Shown: positions 17,826 through 27,298 of the stretch, one piece after another | Layout: each line of letters opens with the position of its first letter | How positions within the stretch are numbered: the stretch's first letter is position 1 | Assembly (NCBI GenBank): GCA_902805845.1 | Contig: CADCUI010000014.1 | Location: forward strand, 62,001 to 126,000 | DNA length: 64,000 bases | From: an uncultured Nocardioidaceae bacterium | Lineage (GTDB): Bacteria > Actinomycetota > Actinomycetes > Propionibacteriales > Nocardioidaceae | Direction of reading: 5' to 3' | Made by a program: the position numbers and the translations under genes | Notes under the pieces: generated by a model | What the model was told of the DNA's origin: nothing | What the model saw: only the letters and a program-made list of their open reading frames with translations | Databases searched by the model: none

Positions 17826-18565
17826 GTCAGGCACAGTGTCGCACGCGGAAAAGCCATCAACCGGTTCTTGCCGATCGGCTGACCGCAGCTCTCGCACACC
17901 CCGTAGCTGCCGTCCTCGATGCGCTCCAGCGCGTGCCGGGTCTGCACGAGCATGTCGCGGGCGTTGTTGGCCAGGCTCATCTCGTGGTCGCGCTCGAAGG
18001 TGGTGGAGCCGACGTCGGCCTGGTCGTGCCCCGCCCCGTCGCCGGCGTCGCGCATGAGGCCGTCGAGCTCGCGGCCCGCCAGGTCGAGCTCGTCCTGGAG
18101 TCGGCGTACGTCGTCCCCGAGCTCGGCCTTGACCGCGTCGAGCTCCTTGGCGGTCCACGGCGACTCGTCGGCCTTGACCGCGAGCCCGCCTGGCCCCTTG
18201 GCCCGACCGGTGGCCGGTGGCCGGGTGGACGGCGTGGAGGTGGCTCCCTTCTTGGTGGCCGCCGCCTTCACCGGGCTCTTCGTGGCGGTCTTCTTCGCCG
18301 GAGGAGCCTTCTTGGTAGCGGGCGCAGCCTTCTGGGCAGCCGAGGCGGTCTTCTTCACGGTGGGCGCGGCCTTCTTGGTAGCGGGCGTCGCCCTCTTCGC
18401 AGTCGGAGCGGCCTTCTTCGTCGCGGAGGCTTTCTTGGCCGCCGCCGGCTTCGCCGGTGGGGTGGGCTCGGCCGCGGGAACCGCCTTCTTCGCCCCGGTG
18501 GCAGTCATCCGCTTGGCCGCTGCAGCGGTCTTGCTCGCCAGCTTGCCGGCCGTCGTACGAGACAT
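17798..18565 (-). CDS. DksA/TraR-family zinc-finger protein with a Lys/Ala-rich tail
   Basis: The 255-residue protein has two parts. The first 120 residues are repetitive and very rich in Lys, Ala, Pro and Thr (AAPTAKRATPATKKAAPTVKK and similar), like histone H1 or HupB tails. The last 110 residues are a DksA/TraR domain with a coiled-coil (DDVRRLQDELDLAGREL), HEMSLANNARDML, and the zinc motif CESCGQPIG-x-x-RL...CLTCKQ. Domains of this family can bind the RNA polymerase secondary channel. The tail may bind nucleic acid, but this is inference. The start at 18565 has GGGAGG 7 nt upstream. The same gene sits between ileS and lspA in other actinobacteria. Confidence 0.9.
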   Translation of the reverse strand: MSRTTAGKLASKTAAAAKRMTATGAKKAVPAAEPTPPAKPAAAKKASATKKAAPTAKRATPATKKAAPTVKKTASAAQKAAPATKKAPPAKKTATKSPVKAAATKKGATSTPSTRPPATGRAKGPGGLAVKADESPWTAKELDAVKAELGDDVRRLQDELDLAGRELDGLMRDAGDGAGHDQADVGSTTFERDHEMSLANNARDMLVQTRHALERIEDGSYGVCESCGQPIGKNRLMAFPRATLCLTCKQREERR

Positions 18566-18794
18566 AGCGAGCCCTCCCTTGAAGCCCTCGTCTGGACTCT
18601 CCGGAGGTCCTGAGCCATCGAACAACCGGACGAATCGTGCCCTCGGCGGCGCGAAACGTGCGGTGAGGATATGCCTCGGGCCAGCAGCAGACAACAGGCC
18701 ACGCCCCGGAGCGGCGTCCATATCCGGTGGGCGCGCTCCGAAGGCTCTGGCAGACTGGGCACACCGCACGGTGACGACGGGACGAGTAGCTCCG

Positions 18795-19081
18795 GCACAG
18801 CCGACAGCGACCTGGGGACGGTGTGAGCCCAGGGGTGCTGTCCGGAGCGAAGATCACCCCCGAGCCGCCGGAAGAGCGCAGTGCCGTGAGGCATCGCGGG
18901 TAGAACCGGCAGCGGTGCAGCAACGGAGTGGGTGGACCGGCCGTCATGGACGGGTCACCAAGGAGGGTGGTACCGCGGGGCCCGAGCCGATCGGCGCCTC
19001 GTCCCTTCGGGTTTCGACAGGCTCGACCGACCGGACGCCCGGCCGGTGGAGCCCCGAGATGCGAGGGAGACCGCGGACCCG
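18795..19081 (+). promoter_or_regulatory. T-box riboswitch leader of ileS
   Basis: The leader has the T-box sequence AGGGTGGTACCGCGG at 18964-18978. The UGGUACCGCG core pairs with the uncharged tRNA acceptor end. A candidate isoleucine specifier AUC lies in GCGAAGATCACC at 18853-18855, consistent with the ileS leaders of actinobacteria. The region between the T-box and the ATG (19082) has no poly-U terminator. Instead CCGCGGACC at 19071-19079, next to a GAGGGAG ribosome site, can pair with the T-box segment. Control is therefore probably at translation initiation. The limits are approximate. The rest of the 516-bp gap (18566-18794) should hold the divergent promoters; I found no gene in it. 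Confidence 0.88.
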
Positions 19082-22000
19082 ATGACCGAGTACACCCCCG
19101 TCCCCCCACAGGTGGACCTCCCGGCGCTCGAGCGGGAGGTGCTCGCGTGGTGGCGCGAGAACGACACCTTCGCCGCGTCGCTGGAGAAGAACCAGCCACC
19201 GGACGCGGACCGCCCCGCGGGTTCGGACCGCGCTCCGGACCCCGACGGCCTCACGCAACCACTGGCAATCACGCCAGCTCCCCGCTGGACGTTTTACGAG
19301 GGACCCCCGACCGCCAACGGCAGACCGGGCACCCACCACGTCGAGGCGCGGGTGTTCAAGGACCTCTTCCCGCGGTTCCGGACCATGCAGGGCTACATCG
19401 TCGAGCGCAAGGCGGGTTGGGACTGCCACGGCCTGCCGGTCGAGCTCGCCGTGGAGAAGGAGCTGGGGTTCTCCGGCAAGCGGGACATCGAGGCCTACGG
19501 CGTGGCCGAGTTCAACGCCAAGTGCCGGGAGTCGGTGCTGCGCAACGTCGACCAGTTCGAGGAGATGACCCAACGGATGGGTTACTGGGTCGACCTCGCC
19601 GAGCCCTACACCACGATGTCCTCCAGCTACGTCGAGTCGGTGTGGTGGGCGCTGCAGCAGATCCACGCCAAGGGGCTGCTGGTCGAGGACTACCGCGTCG
19701 CGCCGTACTGCCCTCGTTGCGGCACCGGACTCTCCGACCACGAGCTCGCCCAGGGCTACGAGACCGTGACCGACCCGAGCGTCTACGTGCGCTTCCCGCT
19801 CACCAGCGGGCCGTACGCCGGCAACGGCTCGGGGCCCGGCGCCGCGCTGCTGGTCTGGACGACCACGCCGTGGACGCTGGTGTCGAACACCGCGGTGGCG
19901 GCCAACCCCGACGTCGAGTACGTCGTCGCGACGGACGGTCACGAGACGCTGATCGTCGCCGAGCCGCTCTTCGCGTCGGTCCTGGGCGAGGCCTGGGAGG
20001 TCGTGGGCCGGGTCACCGGCACGGAGATGGAGCGGTGGGAGTACCAGCGTCCGTTCGAGCTCGTGGACTTCCCGGTGGCCGACACCGGGCAGGAGGACGG
20101 CCGCTCCCACTTCGTGGTGCTCGGCAGCTACGTCACCACCGAGGACGGCACCGGCCTCGTGCACCAGTCCCCCGCCTTCGGGGAGGAGGACATGGCGGTT
20201 GGCCGCCGCTACGGCCTGCCCGTGGTGAACCCGGTCAAGCCCGACGGGCACTTCACCGACGACCTCCCCCTCGTCGGCGGCCAGTTCTTCAAGCACGCCG
20301 ACGCCGACCTGGTGCGGGACCTGGAGGCCCGTGGTGTGCTGTTCCGCCACGTGGCGTTCGAGCACGCCTACCCGCACTGCTGGCGCTGCCACACCGCGCT
20401 GCTCTACTACGCGCAGCCCTCGTGGTACGTGCGCACCACCCAGCGCAAGAGCGAGCTGCTGCGCGAGAACGAGCGGACCCGCTGGCACCCCGACAACGTC
20501 AAGTGGGGCCGCTACGGCGACTGGCTCCGCAACAACATCGACTGGGCGCTGTCGCGACGGCGCTACTGGGGCACGCCGCTGCCCATCTGGCGCTGCGACG
20601 ACGACCACCAGGTGTGCGTCGGCTCGCTGGCCGAGCTGTCTGAGCTGACCGGCTCGGACCAGTCGCAGCTGGACCCGCACCGCCCCTACGTGGACGAGGT
20701 CTCGTTCCCCTGTCCTGACGACCTTGGTGGCGTGGCAGACGGTCCGTGCGGCCTCCCGTCGCGCCGGGTCCCCGACGTGATCGACGCGTGGTTCGACAGT
20801 GGCTCGATGCCCTTCGCCCAGTGGGGGTACCCTCACGTCCCGGGGTCGAAGGACCGGTTCGAGGAGGCCTTCCCCGCCGACTTCATCTGCGAGGCGATCG
20901 ACCAGACGCGTGGCTGGTTCTACACGCTGATGGCCGTGAGCACGCTCGTCTTCGACCAGAACAGCTACCGCGACGTCGTGTGCCTGGGCCACATCCTGGC
21001 CGAGGACGGACGCAAGATGTCCAAGCACCTCGGCAACATCCTGGAGCCGATCTCGCTGATGGACGAGCACGGCGCCGACGCGGTCCGCTGGTTCATGGCC
21101 GCCTCCGGCTCGCCCTGGGTCGCCCGCCGGGTGGGACACGCCTCGATCCAGGAGACGGTCCGCAAGGTGCTGCTCACCTACTGGAACACCGTGGCCTTCC
21201 AGGTGCTCTACGGCCGGACGGCCCGCTGGCAGCCTCACGTCACGCCGGCCCCGCCGCTCGAGGAGCGACCCGTCCTCGACAGGTGGGCGCTCTCCGAGGC
21301 CCACCGCCTCGCCGCCGACGTCACGTCGGCGCTCGAGGAGTTCGACACCCAGCGCTACGGCGCCCGGATCTCCGCCTACGTCGACGCGCTGTCGAACTGG
21401 TACGTGCGGCGCTCGCGGCGCCGGTTCTGGGACGGCGACCCGGCCGCGCTGGCGACGCTGCACGAGTGCCTGTACGTCGTGACGCTGCTGATGGCACCGC
21501 TCACGCCGTTCATCACCGAGCGCGTGTGGCGCGATGTGTTCGGCTCGACGTCCGACGAGCTGCCGGAGTCGGTCCACCTGGCCTCGTGGCCGAAGGTCGA
21601 CGAGTCGCTGGTCGACGACGACCTCGCCGACCAGGTGGCGGTGGCGCGGCGGCTGGTCGAGCTCGGTCGGGCGGCCCGCGCCGACGCCAAGGTGCGGACC
21701 CGGCAGCCGTTGCGCCGGGCTCTCGTGCCGACAGCCGCCTGGGAGCGGCTAGGGGCCGAGCTGAGGGCGGAGGTCGCGGACGAGCTCAATGTCGGCGCCG
21801 TGGAGCCGCTCTCCGCAGCCGGCGACCTGGTCGAGCGCAGCATCAAGGCGAACTTCCGGGCCCTGGGCAAGCGTTTCGGACAGCGGACCCCGCACGTCGC
21901 GCGGGCGATCGCCTCCGCGGACCCGGAGGCCATGGCGGCGGCGCTGGCGCAGGACGGCCAGGCGGCGGTCCCGGTCGACGGCGAGGACGTGCTCGTCCTC

Positions 22001-22351
22001 AGCGAGGAGGCCGTCGTCTCCGAACGGCCCCGCGAGGGTTGGTCGGTGGTCAACGAGCAGGGCGAGACCGTCGCCCTGGACCTGGAGCTCACCCCCGAGC
22101 TGGTGCGCGCCGGCCGGGCCCGGGAGGTCGTCAGGCTGGTGCAGGAGGCCCGGAAGGCCAGCGGCTTCGACGTCTCGGACCGCATCGAGCTGGTGTGGCA
22201 GGCCGAGGGTGACCTGGTCGGGGCGGTCGAGGAGCACGCCGAGGCGGTGGCAGCTGAGGTGCTCGCGACGCAGATGACGCGGGGCGAGCCGGCCGGCGAG
22301 GTCTTCGGGGACGAGGAGCTGGGGCTGCGGTTCTCCGTGGCCCGCCTCTGA
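19082..22351 (+). CDS. ileS: Isoleucyl-tRNA synthetase
   Basis: IleS charges tRNA-Ile. The 1089-residue class I synthetase has the signature PPTANGRPGTHH near residue 75 (HIGH equivalent) and GRKMSKHLGN (KMSKS loop) near 645. The CP1 editing domain lies between them (LLVWTTTPWTL), followed by the anticodon-binding domain. The length and motif form fit the longer, eukaryote-like bacterial IleS class. That class is often insensitive to mupirocin, but this is family inference only. The ATG at 19082 was chosen because the upstream in-frame sequence is the T-box leader. A perfect 36-bp palindrome follows the stop. Confidence 0.97.
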   Translation: MTEYTPVPPQVDLPALEREVLAWWRENDTFAASLEKNQPPDADRPAGSDRAPDPDGLTQPLAITPAPRWTFYEGPPTANGRPGTHHVEARVFKDLFPRFRTMQGYIVERKAGWDCHGLPVELAVEKELGFSGKRDIEAYGVAEFNAKCRESVLRNVDQFEEMTQRMGYWVDLAEPYTTMSSSYVESVWWALQQIHAKGLLVEDYRVAPYCPRCGTGLSDHELAQGYETVTDPSVYVRFPLTSGPYAGNGSGPGAALLVWTTTPWTLVSNTAVAANPDVEYVVATDGHETLIVAEPLFASVLGEAWEVVGRVTGTEMERWEYQRPFELVDFPVADTGQEDGRSHFVVLGSYVTTEDGTGLVHQSPAFGEEDMAVGRRYGLPVVNPVKPDGHFTDDLPLVGGQFFKHADADLVRDLEARGVLFRHVAFEHAYPHCWRCHTALLYYAQPSWYVRTTQRKSELLRENERTRWHPDNVKWGRYGDWLRNNIDWALSRRRYWGTPLPIWRCDDDHQVCVGSLAELSELTGSDQSQLDPHRPYVDEVSFPCPDDLGGVADGPCGLPSRRVPDVIDAWFDSGSMPFAQWGYPHVPGSKDRFEEAFPADFICEAIDQTRGWFYTLMAVSTLVFDQNSYRDVVCLGHILAEDGRKMSKHLGNILEPISLMDEHGADAVRWFMAASGSPWVARRVGHASIQETVRKVLLTYWNTVAFQVLYGRTARWQPHVTPAPPLEERPVLDRWALSEAHRLAADVTSALEEFDTQRYGARISAYVDALSNWYVRRSRRRFWDGDPAALATLHECLYVVTLLMAPLTPFITERVWRDVFGSTSDELPESVHLASWPKVDESLVDDDLADQVAVARRLVELGRAARADAKVRTRQPLRRALVPTAAWERLGAELRAEVADELNVGAVEPLSAAGDLVERSIKANFRALGKRFGQRTPHVARAIASADPEAMAAALAQDGQAAVPVDGEDVLVLSEEAVVSERPREGWSVVNEQGETVALDLELTPELVRAGRAREVVRLVQEARKASGFDVSDRIELVWQAEGDLVGAVEEHAEAVAAEVLATQMTRGEPAGEVFGDEELGLRFSVARL

Positions 22352-22355
22352 CCCC

Positions 22356-22391
22356 GAGTCGGCGCTTGTGCACGTGCACAAGCGCCGACTC
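22356..22391. terminator. Perfect 36-bp palindrome between ileS and divIVA
   Basis: GAGTCGGCGCTTGTGCAC is followed directly by its exact reverse complement. RNA from either strand could form an 18-bp hairpin (less a few loop bases). It begins 5 bp after the ileS stop in a convergent junction, so a bidirectional terminator is the simplest reading. There is no poly-U tract. Confidence 0.7.
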
Positions 22392-22431
22392 GGCAGGGTT
22401 TGGCCGTGCACAAGCGCCGACTCGGCAGGGT
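22374..22431. repeat. 26-bp direct repeat, two copies
   Basis: Copies at 22374-22399 and 22406-22431 are identical and separated by 6 bp. The first copy begins with the right arm of the 36-bp palindrome. The second copy overlaps the divIVA stop codon by one base. The duplication of a palindrome arm suggests a dispersed intergenic element. Confidence 0.85.
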
Positions 22432-23429
22432 CAGCTGCCGTCCTCGCGGAGGACCGACTGCAGCGGGGAACCGTGCGGGTTGTCAGGGTTCCCGGTGCTG
22501 TCGGAGTTCTCGGTGCTGTCGGAGTTCTCGGTGCTGTCGGAGCTGTTGGGGTTGTTGGAGCTGTTGCGGTTGTCGGAGTCCGACTGCTGCTCCGGAGCGG
22601 TGGCCGGCGTACCCGCCGAGTCTGTGTCGTCGCCCGGGTCCCCGAGGGCCTCCGAGCGCGCCAGCATGCCACCGGCGCCGTGGCCCTCGAGCGCCGCGAG
22701 CTGCTCCTCGAAGTAGGTGCGGAGCTCGGCGCGGTACTCACGCTCGAAGGTCCGCAGCCCCTCGATCTCGTTGTCGAGCCTGGCCTTCTCCTGGTCGATG
22801 TCGGCGAACAGCGTGCGGCGGCGCTCGGTGGTCGCCGACTCCAGGGCCTCTGCCTGTCCGCGCGCCTCCTCGACGATCTCCTCGGCCTTGAGCTCCGCCT
22901 CCGAGACGAGCTGGTCGGCGCTGCGTCCGGCGAGCTCGAGCAGCCGCGTCGCGGCGGCCGACGCCTCCGCGGTCGTGGTGACCTCGAGCCGCTCCACGGG
23001 CACAGCCGCGGAGGCAGTCGGAGCCGTCGCAGCCGGCCCCTCCGCGACAGCGGCCGCGGAAGGGGCCGAGCTCGACCCCCCGGACAGCGGCGCGCGGTCG
23101 TCGGTCCCCAGGGCCACGGTGTCGGGCTCCACGGTGCCCGCCTCGCCGGTGCCCGAGCCGCGGGCGTCGCCCGCAGTGCCCGACGTGGTCGATGTGCCTG
23201 ACGTGCTCGACGAGCTCGACCCTGAGGTGTCGCTCCCGGCGGAGGCCGGCGCCGGCTCACCCGTCAGCGCCTGGAGCTTGGAGCGGAGCTCGTCGCCCTC
23301 GCCGCCCAGCCGGCGCAGCTCGGCCTCGACCTCGTCGAGGAACTGGTCGACCTCGCCCATGTCGTAGCCCTCGCGGAGGCGCACCGTCGTGAAGCGCTTG
23401 GCGCGCACGTCCTCAGCCGTCAGCGGCAT
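22431..23429 (-). CDS. divIVA: DivIVA/Wag31-family polar growth and septum protein
   Basis: DivIVA recognises curved membrane and organises polar growth and septation in actinobacteria. The 332-residue protein has the conserved N-terminal domain (LTAEDVRAKRF, YDMGEVDQFLDEVEAEL), which holds the membrane-binding part and first coiled coil. A low-complexity linker rich in Ser, Thr, Gly and Ala covers about 60-150. A second coiled coil spans about 155-265 (SEAELKAEEIVEEARGQAEAL). The tail is rich in Ser, Asp and Asn, with three near copies of NSDSTE. The start at 23429 has AGAGGTGA 5 nt upstream. It closes the dcw block next to yggT, as usual. Confidence 0.95.
   Translation of the reverse strand: MPLTAEDVRAKRFTTVRLREGYDMGEVDQFLDEVEAELRRLGGEGDELRSKLQALTGEPAPASAGSDTSGSSSSSTSGTSTTSGTAGDARGSGTGEAGTVEPDTVALGTDDRAPLSGGSSSAPSAAAVAEGPAATAPTASAAVPVERLEVTTTAEASAAATRLLELAGRSADQLVSEAELKAEEIVEEARGQAEALESATTERRRTLFADIDQEKARLDNEIEGLRTFEREYRAELRTYFEEQLAALEGHGAGGMLARSEALGDPGDDTDSAGTPATAPEQQSDSDNRNSSNNPNSSDSTENSDSTENSDSTGNPDNPHGSPLQSVLREDGS
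22493..22546 (+). repeat. 18-bp tandem repeat in the divIVA 3' coding region
   Basis: About three copies of CGGTGCTGTCGGAGTTCT in a row encode the repeated Asp-Ser-Thr-Glu-Asn-Ser tail. Copy number can vary without shifting the frame. Confidence 0.85.
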
Positions 23430-23529
23430 GTCGTCACCTCTGCTCGTCGGAAGTCGGTTCGCGGCCACCCGGCCGCGTCGGGTCACCGTATCCTGCCGGC
23501 GGGCCGCACCCGCCCGCCTGCTCACGCGC

Positions 23530-23820
23530 TCAGAAGAAGATCATCCGGTTGAGGGTGAGCAGCAGGTACACGGCGACGAGCACGATGATGAAGCTGGTGT
23601 CGAGGGCGATGGCGCCCAGGCGCAGTGGCGGCACGAACCGCCGGATGAACAGGATCGGGGGGTCGGTGACGCTGTAGATGATCTCCAGCAGCACCAGCAC
23701 GAACCCCTGGGGCGACCAGGACTTGGCGAAGACCTGCACCCAGTCGACGACGAAGCGTGCGAAGAGCAGGTAGAGGAACAGCGTCAGCACCAGGTCGATG
23801 ACACTGCCGACGATCGTCAC
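23530..23820 (-). CDS. yggT: YggT-family membrane protein
   Basis: The 96-residue protein has two YggT transmembrane segments (about 5-27 and 68-92). Between them lies the conserved amphipathic SVTDPPILFIRRFVPPLRLG. YggT proteins are found beside sepF and divIVA in Gram-positive bacteria and affect division or osmotic tolerance, with no defined mechanism. The GTG start at 23820 lies 6 nt after TACACT (23832-23827), so it may be transcribed without a leader in addition to read-through from sepF. Confidence 0.9.
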   Translation of the reverse strand: MTIVGSVIDLVLTLFLYLLFARFVVDWVQVFAKSWSPQGFVLVLLEIIYSVTDPPILFIRRFVPPLRLGAIALDTSFIIVLVAVYLLLTLNRMIFF

Positions 23821-23865
23821 CTGGAAAGTGTAGGTAGGCCGTGGGTGCCGAGGACGACGACCCGC

Positions 23866-24390
23866 TCAGCTCTGGTTGAAGAAGCCGCCCTGGGCGATCC
23901 GCTGCTTGTCCTCCGCGGTCACGGCGACGTTCGGGGGCGAGAGCAGGAACACCTTGTTCGTGACCCGCTCGATCGTGCCGTGCACCGCGAAGACGAGTCC
24001 GGCGGCGAAGTCGACCAGCCGCTTCGCGTCGCCGTCGTCCATCTCCGACAGGTTCATGATGACCGGGATGCCCTCGCGGAAGTTCTCCCCGATGACCCGC
24101 GCCTCGTTGTACGTCGTCGGGTGCAGCGTCGTGATCCGGGAGAGCTCGGCCACCCGGGGGCCCGGCACTGTCCCAGCCGTAGGGCCGGCAGAGCCGGCCG
24201 TCGCGCCAGTCGCGGCCGGCCGGCGACGCTCGGCGAGCTGCGCGACGGTGGCGCCGAGCCGCTCGGCCTGGCGGGCGCGGGGATCCTGCCCGGTGTCCTG
24301 GTCGCCCGGCTCGAGGTAGTCCTCGTCGTAGCGATCGGTGTCCTCGAGCAGACCCAGGTAGACACCCATCTTGCGCATCGCGCCGCTCAT
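23866..24390 (-). CDS. sepF: Cell division protein SepF
   Basis: SepF anchors FtsZ filaments to the membrane and is the main FtsZ anchor in actinobacteria, which lack FtsA. The 174-residue protein has the N-terminal membrane-binding helix [18 protein letters not shown] charged, then Ala/Thr/Gly-rich linker follows (about 20-78). The SepF core covers about 80-165 ([48 protein letters not shown]). The ATG at 24390 has GGAGG upstream and gives the usual N-terminus. It lies between yggS and yggT. Confidence 0.96.
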   Translation of the reverse strand: MSGAMRKMGVYLGLLEDTDRYDEDYLEPGDQDTGQDPRARQAERLGATVAQLAERRRPAATGATAGSAGPTAGTVPGPRVAELSRITTLHPTTYNEARVIGENFREGIPVIMNLSEMDDGDAKRLVDFAAGLVFAVHGTIERVTNKVFLLSPPNVAVTAEDKQRIAQGGFFNQS

Positions 24391-24494
24391 GACTCTCGCC
24401 TCCGCCGCATCTGTCCCACCGTCTGAGTAACGTTCCTGCACCGTCTCGGCCCGCTGTCGTCGCACCGATGGTCTCCAGCACCGTCCCGCCGAGG

Positions 24495-25217
24495 CTATAC
24501 GCGCCCGGGCCGGTTTCCGAGGACCGCGGTGCCGACGCGCACGTGTGTCGCACCGACCCTGATTGCCTGTTCCAGGTCGCCGCTCATGCCCGCGGACAGC
24601 CATGTCGCCGATGGCACCTCGGCCCGGACCTGCGCGCCCGCCGCGGCCAGTCGCGCGAAGGCGGCGGCAGGGTCGCCGCCCATCGGGGCCACGCCCATCA
24701 CCCCGCGCAGCCGGAGGCCGGACGCGGCGGCCACCTCGGCGGCGAGCGAGGGCACCTGGTCGGGGACGGCGCCGCTGCGGTCGCCGGCTGCACCACGCCG
24801 GTCCTCGTCCAGGCTGACCTGCACCAGCACGTCGAGCGGCCGTCCGCGCTCGTCCGCGGCCCGGGACAGCGGCGCCAGCAGCCGCACCCGGTCGACCGAC
24901 TGGACGACGTCCGCCCAGCCGCCCACGGCGGCGGCCTTGTTGCTCTGCAGCTGGCCGATGAAGTGCCACGCCAGGTCGAGGTCGCGGCACTCCTCGCGCT
25001 TGACCGATGCCTCCTGGTGGCGGTTCTCTCCGACGTGCCGCACCCCGAGCTCGGCGAGGAGCCGCACGTCGGAGGCGGGGAAGAACTTCGTGACCACGAC
25101 AAGCGTCACGCCGTCGGGCGGCCGGCCCACCGAGGAGCAAGCGGCGTCGATGCGCGTGTGCAGCGTGTGCAGCGCGGTGGCGAGCTGCTCGCGACGTGAG
25201 GGGCCGGTGACGGTCAC
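24495..25217 (-). CDS. yggS: YggS/PROSC-family PLP homeostasis protein
   Basis: This single-domain alanine-racemase-like protein binds PLP without known catalysis and helps balance vitamin B6 and amino acid pools. The 240-residue product has the PLP lysine in [13 protein letters not shown], the conserved GENRHQE, and [39 protein letters not shown] completes the phosphate-binding end. The GTG start at 25217 overlaps the pgeF stop as GTGA. The position between pgeF and sepF is standard for actinobacterial dcw clusters. Confidence 0.94.
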   Translation of the reverse strand: MTVTGPSRREQLATALHTLHTRIDAACSSVGRPPDGVTLVVVTKFFPASDVRLLAELGVRHVGENRHQEASVKREECRDLDLAWHFIGQLQSNKAAAVGGWADVVQSVDRVRLLAPLSRAADERGRPLDVLVQVSLDEDRRGAAGDRSGAVPDQVPSLAAEVAAASGLRLRGVMGVAPMGGDPAAAFARLAAAGAQVRAEVPSATWLSAGMSGDLEQAIRVGATHVRVGTAVLGNRPGRV

Positions 25218-25996
25218 GCACGCACCCAGATCAGCCCACCATGGCGGCCCGACGCGCTGCCCTGTCTTCTGTAGGAGTAGAAGTCCCGGTCCTCGATCGT
25301 GCACCGGCCGACGTCCACGACCTCCGCCGCCACCCCGTCGAGCTGAGCCGCGACCCCGGCGGCGATGTCGACCGCGGGGGTGCCCCACGACGTCTCGGAC
25401 CAGGACGCCGGAACCGCCGCGGCGACCTGGTCACGGAGGGCCGCCGGCACCTCGTAGCAACGACCGCAGGCGCGGGGGCCGAGCCACGCCGTCAGCCGGA
25501 CGGCGCCGAGGTCGTGCATGGCAGCCACCGCGCGGGGCACCACGCCGGCCACCAGTCCGGCGCGACCGGCATGGACGGCCGCCACGACGCCTCGATCGGT
25601 GTCCGCGAGCAGGACCGGGATGCAGTCGGCGCCCCGGGCCATCAGGGCCCAGCCCGGTGTGGCCGAGACGAGGGCGTCGGCCTCCGGGTCGGCCTCGAGG
25701 ACGTCGTCGCCGACGACCGCGACGTCTGCCCCGTGCACCTGCCGCATCGCCACCACCCCCCGCACGGCACCCCCTGCCTCGGTCGGCGAGTCGAGTCCGG
25801 TCGTCGAGCCCGGCGGGGCACCACGCTCCATCGCGGCGGCGACGAGGCCGAGGTTCGACCGCACCGTGTCGGCGTCCTCGCCCTCGCCGCCGCGGGTCGA
25901 CAGGTTGAGCTCGGCGTACGGCCCCGTGCTCAACCCTCCGAAGCGGTCGGTGAAGGCGACCTCCACCGCCGAGCGCTGGTCCTGGAAGGCGAACAC
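25214..25996 (-). CDS. pgeF: Peptidoglycan editing factor (laccase-fold, YfiH family)
   Basis: Members of this family have been annotated as polyphenol oxidases. In E. coli the protein (PgeF) removes wrong residues from peptidoglycan precursors. The 260-residue protein has the conserved metal-site segments [25 protein letters not shown] and [11 protein letters not shown]. These hold the two His and one Cys that bind zinc in family structures. The GTG at 25996 starts 28 bp after the ftsZ stop in the same direction. The location within the cell-wall cluster fits the editing role. The exact substrate here is inferred. Confidence 0.93.
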   Translation of the reverse strand: MFAFQDQRSAVEVAFTDRFGGLSTGPYAELNLSTRGGEGEDADTVRSNLGLVAAAMERGAPPGSTTGLDSPTEAGGAVRGVVAMRQVHGADVAVVGDDVLEADPEADALVSATPGWALMARGADCIPVLLADTDRGVVAAVHAGRAGLVAGVVPRAVAAMHDLGAVRLTAWLGPRACGRCYEVPAALRDQVAAAVPASWSETSWGTPAVDIAAGVAAQLDGVAAEVVDVGRCTIEDRDFYSYRRQGSASGRHGGLIWVRA

Positions 25997-26024
25997 GGGG
26001 CCGGCCGATCTCGCCGCGGGCCGG

Positions 26025-27275
26025 TTACTTGAGGAAGTCGGGCACGTCGAGGTCCTCGTCGACCGACGTGGTCGGACGCGTCCCCCGGCTGCTCGCCGGC
26101 TGGCCGAACGGCTGCGCGGTCGGGGTGCGCTGGGCCTCGGCGGCCCTAGCCGGTGCGGCTCCGGGCTGTCCGAGACCGCCCTGGCCCACGCCGGCGTACG
26201 CCGGTCGCGGCGCGGACGTTGCTGTCCCGGGCGCTGGACGCAGCCCGGCCGCCGCCCTGGTCTCGGCCTGCGACTGGGCAGGGAGCGGCTCCCGCCGCGG
26301 CTGGGAGGCGCTGTCGCGGCGCTTGGGCATGCCGCCGTCGAAGCCGGCCGCGATGACCGTCACCCGCACCTCGTCACCGAGCGCGTCGTCGATCACGGCA
26401 CCGAAGATGATGTTGGCCTCCGCGTGCGCGGACTGAGCCACCAGGGCAGCGGCCTCGTTGATCTCGAAGAGCCCGAGGTCCGAGCCGCCGGCGATCGACA
26501 GCAGCACCCCGTAGGCGCCCTCGATGGACGCCTCGAGCAGGGGGCTGGAGACCGCCATCTCGGCGGCGGCCACGGCGCGGTCCTCCCCGCGTGCGGAGCC
26601 GATGCCCATGAGCGCGGAGCCCGCATTGGACATCACGGACTTGACGTCGGCGAAGTCGAGGTTGATCAGGCCGGGGGTCGTGATGAGGTCGGTGATCCCG
26701 GAGACGCCCTGGAGCAGCACCTGGTCGGCCTGCTTGAACGCGTCGAGGACCGAGACGTTGCGGTCGCTGATCGACAGCAGTCGGTCGTTGGGGATGACGA
26801 TGAGCGTGTCGACCTCGTCGCGAAGGGCCGCGATGCCCTCCTCGGCCTGGTTGGCCCGGCGGCGTCCCTCGAAGGCGAAGGGCCGGGTCACCACACCGAT
26901 GGTGAGCGCGCCGAGCGACCGCGCGATCCGGGCGACGACGGGTGCCCCGCCGGTGCCGGTGCCGCCGCCCTCACCGGCGGTGACGAAGACCATGTCGGCG
27001 CCCTTGAGCACCTCCTCGATCTCCTCGGCGTGGTCCTCGGCCGCCTTGCCTCCGACGTCGGGGTTCGCGCCCGCTCCGAGCCCGCGGGTGAGCTCGCGAC
27101 CGATGTCGAGCTTGACGTCGGCGTCGCTCATCAGGAGCGCCTGGGCGTCGGTGTTGATGGCGATGAACTCGACGCCCTTGAGACCGACCTCGATCATGCG
27201 GTTCACGGCGTTCACACCACCGCCACCGATCCCGACGACCTTGATGACGGCCAGGTAGTTCTGCGGTGCTGCCAC
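26025..27275 (-). CDS. ftsZ: Cell division GTPase FtsZ
   Basis: FtsZ forms the Z-ring. The 416-residue protein has the G-box [12 protein letters not shown] near residues 103-114, the GTP-site segment [14 protein letters not shown], and the T7 catalytic loop [12 protein letters not shown] Pro/Ala/Gln-rich linker of about 85 residues follows the core. The C-terminal peptide [11 protein letters not shown] binds SepF, FtsW or other partners. The GTG at 27275 is preceded by AAGGAAGGG. The 226-bp gap to ftsQ carries an inverted repeat and a GC hairpin, so ftsZ has its own control region besides read-through. Confidence 0.98.
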   Translation of the reverse strand: MAAPQNYLAVIKVVGIGGGGVNAVNRMIEVGLKGVEFIAINTDAQALLMSDADVKLDIGRELTRGLGAGANPDVGGKAAEDHAEEIEEVLKGADMVFVTAGEGGGTGTGGAPVVARIARSLGALTIGVVTRPFAFEGRRRANQAEEGIAALRDEVDTLIVIPNDRLLSISDRNVSVLDAFKQADQVLLQGVSGITDLITTPGLINLDFADVKSVMSNAGSALMGIGSARGEDRAVAAAEMAVSSPLLEASIEGAYGVLLSIAGGSDLGLFEINEAAALVAQSAHAEANIIFGAVIDDALGDEVRVTVIAAGFDGGMPKRRDSASQPRREPLPAQSQAETRAAAGLRPAPGTATSAPRPAYAGVGQGGLGQPGAAPARAAEAQRTPTAQPFGQPASSRGTRPTTSVDEDLDVPDFLK

Positions 27276-27298
27276 GGCAGGGACCCTTCCTTAGTGGT

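Noticed and set aside
18944-21577. Long minus-strand frame opposite ileS and its leader
   Set aside because: It is antisense to the well-supported ileS, has no recognisable domain and no promoter or ribosome site. It is a GC artefact.
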